Assembly: GCF_005222485.1 (NCBI RefSeq)
Contig: NZ_CP029078.1
Coordinates: 6,697,501-6,761,500 of the forward strand
DNA length: 64,000 nt
Direction: 5' to 3'
Origin: Streptomyces griseoviridis
Lineage (GTDB): Bacteria; Actinomycetota; Actinomycetes; Streptomycetales; Streptomycetaceae
Under the pieces are notes generated by a model. That model had not been told where the DNA came from, ran no database searches, and was given only the letters and a program-made list of their open reading frames with translations. Below are positions 50,611 to 59,153 of this stretch, in pieces. Numbering within the stretch: the stretch's first letter is position 1; each line of letters starts with the position of its first letter. Made by a program: the position numbers and the translations under genes.

Positions 50611-51189
50611 TCAGTGCGAGCGGGCGAGCGGCGCCGGAGCCGAGGTGGGGGCCGGCCGGGCTGCGGCTGGGGCGGGTGTGCAGGTCCGCGCGGTGGTCTG
50701 GGGCGGTGTGGTGGCCGGGATCGGCTGGTCGGGCTTCCACAGGCCGGGGGTGTCGCGGAGCCGGACGCGGGGGTCGGTGCTCCACGCGACGAGGGGACCG
50801 CGCTCCACGCCGGGCGCGCTGATCACTTCGATGCCGTGTGGGTGGAGGACGTATCCCCAGTTCAGGCGGGACGCCGTCCGCTCCGTGTAGATCAGAGGCG
50901 GCACGGTCAGCCGGGCCGGGTAGCGCTTGCCGGGCCGGTCGCGGCCGGCGGCGAGGCGGTCGCGCAGGGCGTCGGGCGCTCCGTCGAGGAGGTCGGTGCC
51001 GAGGGAGGACCAGCCTTGTGGCGCGTCGTCGATGAGGTACGCGGCCAGGGCCTCGGTGTCGTCGGCGAACCGGTGCTGGTGCGCGGTGAGCAGCAGCGGC
51101 AGGTGATGGCTGGGGTAGCCGTCCCAGTGGACGTACGTCCCGGCGTAGCCGGTGGCGGTGGGGCGGGCGATGACAGAACGAGTGGACAG
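50611..51189 (-). CDS. Unknown protein of the STRxVIARPTATGYAG family, CTG start
   Basis: A 192-aa protein, intact paralogue of the frameshifted gene downstream. It starts STRSVIARPTATGYAG, then YPSHHLPLLLTAHQHRF, LGTDLLDGAPDALRDRL, WGYVLHPHGIEVISAP and VAWSTDPRVRLRDTPGLW. No ATG, GTG or TTG exists in frame between the upstream stop (51215) and this conserved start; a CTG at 51189 follows AGGAAA. As I recall, relatives are common on actinomycete elements with the same N-terminus. The tail is Ala/Pro-rich and ends APLARSH. Function unknown. Confidence 0.7.
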   Translation of the reverse strand: MSTRSVIARPTATGYAGTYVHWDGYPSHHLPLLLTAHQHRFADDTEALAAYLIDDAPQGWSSLGTDLLDGAPDALRDRLAAGRDRPGKRYPARLTVPPLIYTERTASRLNWGYVLHPHGIEVISAPGVERGPLVAWSTDPRVRLRDTPGLWKPDQPIPATTPPQTTARTCTPAPAAARPAPTSAPAPLARSH

Positions 51190-51214
51190 AGAGATTTCCT
51201 GTCGACGGGGCGGG

Positions 51215-51733
51215 TCAGCGGGAGGGGCGGCGTGCGGGCGCGGCCGGTGGCGCGGGTGCCGCCGCGGGGCCGCTCGTGGGCTGTGCCGGGGCTGACGGGT
51301 GCGTGCGCCGGTAGGTGTCGGCGAGGTGGTCGTCGGTCAAGTAGCTGAGCTCGTACCCGAGTTCGGACAGCTGCTCGGCGTGCCGGCGGTACCGTTCGGC
51401 GATCTTCGGCTCGTGGCTGCGCTCGCACCACTCGGCTGCCGTCTCCAGGAACTGGTGCAGCTCGCTCAGAGCGCTGTGTCCGTCGCCGAGGACGGCGGTG
51501 GCGACGGCCTGGAACTCGGCGGTCGTGCGCACTTGGTACAGCCGGCGGGTCCAGGCGATGACGCTCTGCCCGGCGTCCTCGATCGTGAGGCTGTCGGTGA
51601 ACTGCTTGGCGTCGTGGGCGGCCCAGCGGTGCAGGTCGTCGGTGGTGGGCCGGTTGCCGCGGTGGTCTTTGATCTGCTCGCCGGTACGACCGACGTTGTC
51701 GTACAACTCGAAGTCGGGGTGGGACAGGGACAA
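51215..51733 (-). CDS. Unknown protein, 172 aa
   Basis: Not recognised. It starts at TTG 51733 (MSLSHPDFELYDNV) with GAGGAG closely upstream; a CTG two codons on has better spacing, the same CTG-TCC sequence as neighbouring starts. The body is helical (HQFLETAAEWCERSHEPKIA, HAEQLSELGYELSYLTDDHL). The last ~40 residues are Ala/Pro-rich and end PARRPSR. Confidence 0.6.
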   Translation of the reverse strand: MSLSHPDFELYDNVGRTGEQIKDHRGNRPTTDDLHRWAAHDAKQFTDSLTIEDAGQSVIAWTRRLYQVRTTAEFQAVATAVLGDGHSALSELHQFLETAAEWCERSHEPKIAERYRRHAEQLSELGYELSYLTDDHLADTYRRTHPSAPAQPTSGPAAAPAPPAAPARRPSR

Positions 51734-51767
51734 GGAACTCCTCGGGGCGTGGAGCCGGGCCGCGGTG

Positions 51768-51980
51768 CTACGCGTGGGTCGTCCGTCCGGAGGCGACGGG
51801 CGGCCCGGAGGCGTCGGTGCGGGCGCACGTGTAGCCGCTGGCGTCCCAGACCCGGTCGGCGATGGGGAACGGCTCCTCGTAGGTGAGATGGCGGTAGCAC
51901 TCGCTCCTCCGGGCGCCGGGCAGGCGGCTGGCGAGCGCGGTGGCGAAGGCGGACAAGCAGGTGGTGCTGGGCGTGGACAA
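51768..51980 (-). CDS. Small unknown protein, 70 aa
   Basis: TTG at 51980 followed by TCC, three bases after AGGAATCG-type SD. It reads LSAFATALASRLPGARRSEC and YRHLTYEEPFPIADRVWDAS, with two cysteines. It is the first gene of the minus-strand block, 253 bp from the divergent toxin gene. No family is recognised. Confidence 0.5.
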   Translation of the reverse strand: MSTPSTTCLSAFATALASRLPGARRSECYRHLTYEEPFPIADRVWDASGYTCARTDASGPPVASGRTTHA

Positions 51981-52233
51981 CGATTCCTGAAGTGCGGTTC
52001 GGCAGACATTAGTTGGTCCCTCGGCCTTGGCGCGGGGTCCGGGGCGGGCCAGCCGGGCGCGGCTGGGGTTCCTGTGCGCGTCGGAGGATCGGGGGTCTCG
52101 GGAAGGGTGCAGTGGCGGCCATCGGTCTCGTTCGTGACGGGTGGGTGCCCGAGGCACGCCACTGCCCTCGTGTGCGTTGATCGCAACCGTGTACGGTGCA
52201 AGGGGTGTTAGGGCAGGTGCGGCGAGGGAAACG
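51981..52233. promoter_or_regulatory. Divergent intergenic region
   Basis: This 253-bp gap lies between the minus-strand block and the toxin gene. TTGATC (near 52177) and TACGGT (near 52194) could be promoter boxes for the toxin gene, but the 11-bp spacing is poor. No coding frame is convincing. Confidence 0.3.
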
Positions 52234-53772
52234 TTGGATATTCGGCATCAGACGGAGAACTTCGTCAACGCGTCATGGTCCCTGGTGGAGCTGCGTGACC
52301 TGATCTTCGACATGCTCAGCCTGTTGTCCGCAGAACTCGGCGAGAGCGGGGGCATGGCGGGCGACGACGAGGCGGGCCGGGCCTTCGCCGCCGTGTACAG
52401 GCAAGCGGTGAAGACGGTCTTCGACCAGGCTGGCTTCGCCCACCGGGTGATGGCCAACGGTGCGAATGCGCTGATGAGGTCCGCCGAGGAGTTCCTGAAG
52501 ACGGAGAGCCGGATCGCCGAGGAGCTCTTGGCCCAGAGCCCGCAGGGCCCGGAGATCGGATCACAGCCGTCCGGCCCGGACTGCAGCCCGCGCGCCAGTC
52601 ACCACGCCGAGGACCTCCCCGAGGTGGTCGGCGAGACCAGCGGCGTGGACCAGTACCTGTTCAACGAGCGTTTCCTCGGCCAGCCGGGCAAACTGCGGGC
52701 CTCGGCCGGGTCCTGGCGCAACGCGGGCAAGATCCTTGAGAGCGCGTACTGGGACTGTGAGGCGGCGTGGAAGACCGCCACCCTCGACGAGGTGGGTACG
52801 ACGGCGGATGCGGTCGAGGAGTTCTTCACCAGGTTCGTGGGCAAGCGGTCGCCGTCCAGTGCGGTGAGCGAGGACGAGACCCTGATGGCGAACCTGCCGT
52901 CGGCGTGCAAGATGCTCGCCGATGCCTGCGAGGCGTACGCCGATCACATCGAGACCGCCCAGCGGCGGCTGCCGTACGAGCAGACCTCGCCCACCAGCGA
53001 AGTGCTGATGCCGTGGGAGCAGCCGAGATTTGGTGGGGATGGTTACGACGGCGGCCTGCACGACCTGATCTCCGCCGACACGAGGATCACTTCGCTGGGC
53101 CAGATCCCGCCCGCGCTGGACAGCTCCCACGCCCGGGTGAAGATGCCGCAGCCGGACCAGCACAGCCTGCTGCCCGCTCTGCCGCCGTTCCTGGCTCCGC
53201 TCATCCGGGTCCCGACGCTGGTCCCGGTGGCCTATCGGCCGGCCAATGGCCCCCGCGTCCAGCCGATCCCGCCGGCCACCCCGGCCGACCCGCGCTTCCC
53301 GCCGCTCTCGCCGGGCGAGCGCACGAAGTTCCAGACCTGGCTGAGCTCGCTGCGTGAGGGCGACTTCTCCGGGGGGCGGCCGGCCGAGATCGCCTACCAG
53401 CGGCGGGTGGCCGGCTATCCCGAGTTCGAGGTCCCCATCCCGTCCGGGCTGAGTGCGAAGAGCACCCTGATGGTGGACGGCTTCCGCGACAGCGACGGCA
53501 TGGCGGTCGAGGCCAAATACGTCAACAAGCCCGATCAGCGCTGCTACCGCTCCCTCGACGAGCTGCGCGAAAACCATGCGTCGGGGAAGAAGGACTTCCT
53601 CTACCGGTCGGACCGCGACGAGCTGAAGAAGTACGCCGCCGCGCTCCACGACCCCCGGAATGCGCAGATGCGGGGCGTCGAGACCGTTACCAACAATCAG
53701 GACGCCGTCCAGTACTGGCGCGTCATGATGGCCGCCTACGGAGTCCAAGGCCACGCCCGCTACGTTCCCTGA
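52234..53772 (+). CDS. Polymorphic toxin: WXG-like N-terminus, restriction-endonuclease-fold C-terminus
   Basis: A 512-aa protein. The first ~100 residues are a helical WXG100/ESX-like region (AGRAFAAVYRQAVKTVFDQA, ANALMRSAEEFLKTESRIAE), without signal peptide. A Pro-rich linker (~300-385) leads to a toxin domain of the REase fold: VDGFRDSDGMAVEAKYVNKP has the D...ExK catalytic pattern, followed by LYRSDRDELKKYAAAL and ARYVP at the end, like Tox-REase-2. TTG at 52234 follows GAGGG. It should be exported by an ESX-type system and cut nucleic acid in competitors. The plus orientation is opposite to its surroundings. Confidence 0.8.
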   Translation: MDIRHQTENFVNASWSLVELRDLIFDMLSLLSAELGESGGMAGDDEAGRAFAAVYRQAVKTVFDQAGFAHRVMANGANALMRSAEEFLKTESRIAEELLAQSPQGPEIGSQPSGPDCSPRASHHAEDLPEVVGETSGVDQYLFNERFLGQPGKLRASAGSWRNAGKILESAYWDCEAAWKTATLDEVGTTADAVEEFFTRFVGKRSPSSAVSEDETLMANLPSACKMLADACEAYADHIETAQRRLPYEQTSPTSEVLMPWEQPRFGGDGYDGGLHDLISADTRITSLGQIPPALDSSHARVKMPQPDQHSLLPALPPFLAPLIRVPTLVPVAYRPANGPRVQPIPPATPADPRFPPLSPGERTKFQTWLSSLREGDFSGGRPAEIAYQRRVAGYPEFEVPIPSGLSAKSTLMVDGFRDSDGMAVEAKYVNKPDQRCYRSLDELRENHASGKKDFLYRSDRDELKKYAAALHDPRNAQMRGVETVTNNQDAVQYWRVMMAAYGVQGHARYVP

Positions 53773-53815
53773 CCACCCTCCGCGCCGCCCGCAGCCCAGG
53801 AAGCAGCCTGTCACG

Positions 53816-54262
53816 ATGGAACCGGAAGAGATCGCAGCACTTCGCACCATGTACGTCTTCACCCCGCCGGAAGGCGAGAGCTGGGGCCTGACGTACGAGG
53901 ACCTGGCTGCCAGACTGCGCGAGCGCAACCCCGAGGAGTTCGTCCGCATCGACGACGGCACGGACGGGCCGGTCACCGGTTCCTCGATGCACTTCGGCGT
54001 CACAGTGGACGGCGAACAGTTGGAGGGCATGGCCCTGCTGTCGCCCGAGGGGGTGTCGGTCATGGACTGCACCGTCGGCTTGGCGTCCGGCTTCGTCACC
54101 TGGCTCAGGTCGGACGTGGTGCCGGAGGACATGACCGTCACGTTCAACACGGAGTGGGGGCTCGAAGCCGATCTTCCCGACGGGCCTGTCCCAGACGCCG
54201 ATCGCCTGCACATCGCCGCCGTCTTCGCCGAACATCTCGTGGAGACGGGCGACCTGGACTGA
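53816..54262 (+). CDS. Probable immunity protein for the 52234 toxin
   Basis: A 148-aa acidic, soluble protein 43 bases after the toxin gene. It has no signal peptide or known catalytic motif; alternating strands (VTGSSMHFGVTVDGEQLEGM, VSVMDCTVGLASGFVTW) and a C-terminal helix (HIAAVFAEHLVETGDLD). Size, acidity and position immediately behind a polymorphic toxin are those of a cognate immunity protein; sequence homology was not recognised. Convergent with the VirB4-like gene. Confidence 0.65.
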   Translation: MEPEEIAALRTMYVFTPPEGESWGLTYEDLAARLRERNPEEFVRIDDGTDGPVTGSSMHFGVTVDGEQLEGMALLSPEGVSVMDCTVGLASGFVTWLRSDVVPEDMTVTFNTEWGLEADLPDGPVPDADRLHIAAVFAEHLVETGDLD

Positions 54263-54312
54263 CCGTGTAGAGACGCCTCTTGCGTAACCGGGCTGGCCCA
54301 CATTTCGCCCTT

Positions 54313-55827
54313 TCAATGCATGCGGGCGTCGGTGTCGAAGAGCGCCAGTTCGTGGGGGTGCAGGAGGTGCTGCACGATGAAGCTGCGCCCCGCGACCTTC
54401 CACAAGCCGCGGCCCCGGTTGAGGTGGGAGATCGCGCCGGTCTCCACCGAGGTCAGGCCCAGCAGGGCTGCTGCGGCATGGAGTTGGTCGGTCTCCTGCC
54501 GGTAGATGATGCGGGTGGAGCAGTCGGCGAGCAGACCTTCGGCCAGGGCCCGGCCGCGGGATCCGGCGTCGCCCGCGCTGAGCAGGTCGGACAGCCGGTG
54601 GATGACCATCAGGTTCGCGATGCCGAGTCCGCGGCTCAGCTTCCACTGGGACTGCATGCGCTGCAGGAGGCCGGGGTGGCGCATCAGGCGCCAGGCTTCG
54701 TCGTAGACGATCCAGCGTCGGCCGCCGTTCGGGTCGGACAGTGCGGATTCCATCCAGGCGGACGCGCAGGTCATCGCCAGGACCAGGGCGGTGTCGTCGC
54801 CGGATCCGCCCAGGCGGGACAGGTCGATGGTGAGCATCGGCGAGTTGGGATCGAAGGCCACCGTGCTTGGGGCGTCGAACATCCCGGCGAGGTCGCCGTG
54901 GACCAGCCTGCGCATGGCGTGGGCCAGGTCGCGGGAGGCGTCGCCGAGGTGGCCGGACATGATGCCGCCGGCCCTGTCGAGTTCGTCGGGGTTGTTGAGG
55001 GTGGCGGCGATGTCGCCGAGCAGCGGGGTGCGACCGGTGGCGGCGGCGCGGGTGACGACGGCATCCAGCGCGACGTCGAGGCCGGTGTGCTCCATCGGCA
55101 GCAGGTCCCGCCCGAGCACGGTGCGGGCCAGCGAGCCGAGCAGCAGCAGGCGGCGCTTGCGGATCTCGCCGGCCCAGTCGGCCTCGGAGACGCTGTTGGG
55201 CCGCGGCGCCGCGTCCAAGGGGTTGAGCTTTCCGGGCAGGCCCGGCCCCAGAGCGATGGAGGTACCGCCCAGCGCCTGCGCCACGGGCGTCCATTCCCCC
55301 TTCGGATCACACGGGACGTAGACCCGGTACCCGAATGCGATCGACCTCAATGCGAAGCTCTTCGCCAGCGCCGACTTGCCCTGCCCGATCACCCCGGCCA
55401 ACAGCACGTTGGGGTTGGTGAAGCCCTCGATTCGGCCGTACAGCGCGAACGGGTCGAAGCAGAAGGAGGCTTCGGCGTGGACGTCGCGACCGATGTAGAT
55501 GCCCTCGGCGCCCAGGCCGCCTTCGGCGAGAAACGGGTATGCCCCGCTCGCGGTGGCGGTGGTCATGCGGTGAGCGGGCAGCCTGAGCCTGTTGTTGCGG
55601 GAGGACGCGGGGCCGGGTCGCCCGGCGGGCGGGAACGGGGGCTGCGGCATCTCCTGTTCCGCTACGCCGACGCCGCTGGTGTGGGCGGCTGCTTCGACGC
55701 GGGCCTTCGCGGCGGCCTCGGCGAGCTGCCGACGGGCAGCCTTGCGGGACGCGCGATCGGTGCCGTGCGGGGTGAACAGGGGGCTGGCGCTGGCGCGGCG
55801 GACGCGGCGCGCGGGCCGGTGGCTCAT
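54313..55827 (-). CDS. VirB4/TraC-like conjugation ATPase
   Basis: A 504-aa ATPase. After a basic N-terminal region (~1-90, SRKAARRQLAEAAAKARVEA) comes YIGRDVHAEASFCFDPFALY, Walker A GVIGQGKSA (145-153), CDPKGEW, and Walker B WIVYDEAWRL, with the C-terminal IYRQETDQLHAAAALLGLTS. These are hallmarks of VirB4-family type IV secretion ATPases. It is shorter than classical VirB4 (~800 aa) because the N-terminal channel domain is missing. ATG at 55827 is just downstream of the truncated lanB. Together with the coupling protein at 34803 it indicates a VirB/D4-like conjugation system. Confidence 0.8.
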   Translation of the reverse strand: MSHRPARRVRRASASPLFTPHGTDRASRKAARRQLAEAAAKARVEAAAHTSGVGVAEQEMPQPPFPPAGRPGPASSRNNRLRLPAHRMTTATASGAYPFLAEGGLGAEGIYIGRDVHAEASFCFDPFALYGRIEGFTNPNVLLAGVIGQGKSALAKSFALRSIAFGYRVYVPCDPKGEWTPVAQALGGTSIALGPGLPGKLNPLDAAPRPNSVSEADWAGEIRKRRLLLLGSLARTVLGRDLLPMEHTGLDVALDAVVTRAAATGRTPLLGDIAATLNNPDELDRAGGIMSGHLGDASRDLAHAMRRLVHGDLAGMFDAPSTVAFDPNSPMLTIDLSRLGGSGDDTALVLAMTCASAWMESALSDPNGGRRWIVYDEAWRLMRHPGLLQRMQSQWKLSRGLGIANLMVIHRLSDLLSAGDAGSRGRALAEGLLADCSTRIIYRQETDQLHAAAALLGLTSVETGAISHLNRGRGLWKVAGRSFIVQHLLHPHELALFDTDARMH

Positions 55828-57338
55828 GACGGGGCGGCTTTCACGGGACAGCGGTCTGGACGCGGCGCGGGGTCAGACGACCGGCGAAGCGGTGAACAGA
55901 ATCGGGCTGCGATAGCTCTTGCCGTCGCCCGACCAATCCAGCTGGATGTAGCCGTCGGCGAGGAGGCGTGGATCTCCACAGCGATCTCAGCCCGGGGCAC
56001 GGGCAGCAGCGGTTCGGTGTGGTGGGCGGTCAGGTCGGCAATCGTCGCCCGGGTGAGGACCAGTTCACGCCTCCCACCGAGCATCGCCCCCTGGAGCAGG
56101 CGCAGGATCTTCTCGTCCCGGTCGGTCACCTCATATGGCGGGCGGGCGCGCTCGGAGCCCAGGAAGCCCGCGGGCAGGCCGAGGCCGCTGTCCGCGACCA
56201 AATCCAGTACGGGCACGAGGGCCTCGTCGCCGTACCGGTCCAGGAACTGCTGGTGGTAGTCGCACCAATGCCGATACCCGTACGGATGAGGCGACAGCTG
56301 GTGCATGACCTGGGCTGCCTCGGCGGCTTCGGCCAGGAGGGCTTCGGGGATGTAGGCGGTGCAGTCCAGTGCGGCGTCGACCAGCAGCGGGACGCGGCCG
56401 GTGGAACTCACGCGCTGCATGCTCTGCGTCAGCGGGTCGCCGAGCGTCCAAGGGGCGACGGTGTCAGGGTGATTCAAGCCACCCCGGATCGAAGCGAGCT
56501 GGGAGGCCAGCTCTGCGATATCGGGTATGCCGGTGGCGTCTGCTTTCTCCAGCTCATCGCATATGTGGGCGAGCGTGTCGACGGACGTCATCGGGGGCCA
56601 CAGACTGCTGATCAGGATGTGCTTGCTCAATAGGTCGGAGATCAGGCCGACGAGCTGCTCAGGGCGTGCGGTGGGGAACTGCCCGGACAGACGGTGCACA
56701 AGCAGCTCGTACGGGATCGGGGCGCGGGCAGCCTCCAGCACGGCAGCCACGGGCCGGGTCAGGCGGACCGACAGCTCGATGGGGGCGTAACCGGAGGTGT
56801 GCGCGTCAGTCGGCATCCCGTCCACCACGTGCCGGTTGCCGCGGGAGCGGCCGGTGTTGTTGGCCACGACCGTCAGCCGGGCCAGCAGAGCGGGGTGGCT
56901 CTCCAGGCGGGTAATGACGTCCGTCAGCCAGTCGGAATCAGGCCGCAGAACAGTCCGGTACCCCTCACCCCACAGAATGTGGGCGGCTTGAGCGGACTCA
57001 GCGGGGGCGACGCCGGCGAATACCCCGAACGGGGTGGGCCGGTGGTTCCACCGCAGGAGGTACGCGGCAACAGACCGGACGGCCCGCCTGATACGGCGGC
57101 CGTCGGTGACGGTGCCGTTCAGGATCTCGGCGACGCGCTGACACAGGACGGGGCTGGCTGCGGACAGCGCCGTCGGCACTGGAGCGCGCCATACCTCCTC
57201 CAGCCACTGCCGACCACGGATCGTGGCGTCGTCGCCGTGCAGGTCAAAGTCCGGCACAGGGATCGGCCGGGAAGCGGTGGAGGCGCGCAGCAGCATTCCA
57301 GGCTGCCACTGATACGTGAGGGGTACTCCGTGGGCCAC
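55824..57338 (-). pseudogene. Truncated lantibiotic dehydratase (LanB N-terminal part)
   Basis: A class I lanthipeptide dehydratase fragment. RWNHRPTPFGVFAGVAP is the LanB signature, and LLRASTASRPIPVPDF a typical start; GTG at 57338 has AGGAAGG. Full LanB glutamylation domains are ~650 aa; here homology stops after ~455 residues at AEIAVEIHA. The frame then runs on as SSPTATSSWIG... to 55824 without LanB character, while an overlapping frame becomes strongly coding. LanB uses Glu-tRNA to dehydrate Ser/Thr; without its C-terminal part the enzyme is probably inactive unless a split partner exists. Confidence 0.7.
55873..55966 (-). other. Out-of-frame C-terminal remnant of another gene joined to lanB
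   Basis: In a frame different from lanB, bases 55966-55873 read LLADGYIQLDWSGDGKSY then RSPILFTASPVV and a TGA. The composition is protein-like and ends 46 bases before the VirB4-like start, where a conjugation gene would normally end. It looks like the 3' end of a transfer gene (possibly the SCO6880-type gene that often precedes such ATPases; this identity is a guess) fused by recombination or with one base lost. Confidence 0.5.
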
Positions 57339-57377
57339 CGGTGTCCCTTCCTGTTGTGGGGTGCGCGGACGGGGGGT

Positions 57378-57414
57378 GCCGGGGCGGCAGCGATGAGTCG
57401 GCTGTCGCCCCGGC
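57378..57414 (-). terminator. Attenuator-like hairpin between lanA and lanB
   Basis: GCCGGGGCG and CGCCCCGGC form a 9-bp stem with weaker inner pairing (GGCAGC/GCTGTC). It lies between the precursor and dehydratase genes, where lanthipeptide operons often have a partial terminator that keeps precursor mRNA in excess. Confidence 0.6.
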
Positions 57415-57426
57415 GGACGCCACGTG

Positions 57427-57633
57427 TCAGGCGGCGTCCTCGATGGAGGACTGGCAGGCGCTGGCCCCGTTCACGCAGGTGTTGCCGCAGCCGTCGCTGG
57501 TGGGGCACATGAAGACAGTGAGGGGGCTCTCGGAGATGACGACCTTGATGTCCAGCTCGAAGTCGTCGTCGGCGAGGCCGTCGACCGGCAGCACGGCCGG
57601 GGCGGTGGGGTGGTCGAGTACGGCAGTGGTCAT
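57427..57633 (-). CDS. lanA: FxLD-family lanthipeptide precursor
   Basis: A 68-aa precursor. The leader contains the family motif FELD (25-28). The core region has CPTSDGCGNTCVNGASACQS with cysteines at 43, 49, 53 and 60 and several Ser/Thr available for dehydration, giving up to four (methyl)lanthionine rings. SD AGAGAG lies before the ATG. The neighbouring gene for an FxLD-system methyltransferase and the LanB gene confirm the assignment. No complete LanC cyclase or peptidase is seen in the window. Confidence 0.85.
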   Translation of the reverse strand: MTTAVLDHPTAPAVLPVDGLADDDFELDIKVVISESPLTVFMCPTSDGCGNTCVNGASACQSSIEDAA

Positions 57634-57691
57634 GCGATCACTCTCTTTGTCCGATGGGATGGTGCAGAACGCCCTGGCCTAGCGCCGCGGT

Positions 57692-58915
57692 TCAGACGGC
57701 TGGCCAGGAGATCGAAATCCGGCTGTGCCTCTTGTCGATGATCCGGTCGCCGGTGATCCGGTCATCGGGCGTGCCCGCCGGGTAGACGGCGATGCGCGGG
57801 CCGTCAGCGCCGCGGACCTTTTCGCCCCAGGTGCGGACGATGTCGGCGATTCGCTCAGCGAACTCGGCCGCGTCGGGCCCGAAGGCGTGGACGCCGTACT
57901 CTGCGGTCTTCTTCTCGGTGTCGCGGCGCACGACGGTGTAGGCGAAGTGCGGCCCGTCGATGGCGACCATGGACCAGCTGCTGCCCGTGGGGCCGATCTT
58001 GCCCGTGGCCAACTCGGGGTTGGTGGACATGAAGCAGTACGTCGGGACCTGCGTGGACAGGTACATCTGGAGGGTGCCGATGGGCTCCTGGCTGGCGACG
58101 GTCACCCCGGTCCACGTCTCGGCGCGGGCGCTGTCCAGGACGCCGTCCAGCAGCGAGGGGTTGGCGGGCAAGCCCTCGTCGAAGCGCAGCGTGACGCCCT
58201 CCTCTCCGGGCAGCTGCATGACCTGCTGCGTGTGGGAGCCGGCGCCCTGTGCCGCCACGAAACCGCACACGTGGGCGCTGGTGGCGACGAGGTGGTCAGC
58301 CTGCCGGACGAACCCGTAGGTGCGGGTCAGGCCGTTGATGCGGAGCGGCACGACGAGCCGGCCATCGTCCTTGAGCTGGTCGATCCAGGCGGGCGGGATG
58401 TCCCAGGCGCCGACCGTCACCACGATCGCGTCGTAGGGGGCGTGCTCGGGAAGGCCGTTCTCGGCGTCGGCGACGACGACGTTGACGCTCGCGTAGCCGG
58501 TCTCGGTGAGGAACCGCTTGGCTCGGTCGGCGGGCGCGGGGTCGATGTCGACGGTGGTGACCTGACCGGTGGGCCCGACCAGCTCCGCGAGGTACGCGGC
58601 GTTCGGCCCGTTGGTGCCGATCTCCAGCACGTTGTCGCCCGGGCGGATGCCGGCCTGCTCCAGCTGCATCGCCTGGATCTGCGGAGCGGACACTGAGCTG
58701 GTGTGATTGCCGTGCTCGTCCTCCTGCGTGATCACGGCGTTGTACGTGCTGTATGCGTCGCTGAGCGATGCCTCCGGTACGGCAAGGTGCCGGGGCACCT
58801 TGCGCATGGCGGCCTCGACCGCGGGCGACACGATCGTGCCGTCCTCCTTGAGCTGGTCGACGACCTTGTTGCGGAGCCGGGTGGCCTCGTCGGGGGCCAC
58901 GGTCACATCGGTCAT
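57692..58915 (-). CDS. Methyltransferase, FxLD system (isoaspartyl O-methyltransferase type)
   Basis: A 407-aa PCMT-like SAM methyltransferase: VLEIGTNGPNAAYLAELVG is motif I and ITQEDEHGNHTSSVSAPQIQ the typical PCMT N-terminal segment. A ~170-residue C-terminal extension is characteristic of lanthipeptide-associated members. Such enzymes methylate an Asp of the modified peptide, which can convert to an aspartimide or isoaspartate. It precedes lanA on the same strand with a 58-bp gap. ATG at 58915. Confidence 0.85.
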   Translation of the reverse strand: MTDVTVAPDEATRLRNKVVDQLKEDGTIVSPAVEAAMRKVPRHLAVPEASLSDAYSTYNAVITQEDEHGNHTSSVSAPQIQAMQLEQAGIRPGDNVLEIGTNGPNAAYLAELVGPTGQVTTVDIDPAPADRAKRFLTETGYASVNVVVADAENGLPEHAPYDAIVVTVGAWDIPPAWIDQLKDDGRLVVPLRINGLTRTYGFVRQADHLVATSAHVCGFVAAQGAGSHTQQVMQLPGEEGVTLRFDEGLPANPSLLDGVLDSARAETWTGVTVASQEPIGTLQMYLSTQVPTYCFMSTNPELATGKIGPTGSSWSMVAIDGPHFAYTVVRRDTEKKTAEYGVHAFGPDAAEFAERIADIVRTWGEKVRGADGPRIAVYPAGTPDDRITGDRIIDKRHSRISISWPAV

Positions 58916-59153
58916 AGAGGGATTCCTTACGGGGCCTCGTGCGCCTTCGCCTCCGGCGTCGGCGCCAACTGCAGGGTGGTTCGGCGATGGATGCCGGCTG
59001 GCGGAAGCCGGCGTTTCCTCAGCGCCCCAAGGGCAGCTCCTGAATCCGTTCGAAGGTGTAGGTGTGGTGGTCGGGACCGGTCGAGCTGCCTGCGCCCGTA
59101 CTATCGCCAGGCATGCTCATTGACCCGCTCCGATGTCGTGGGATCGGATGTCG

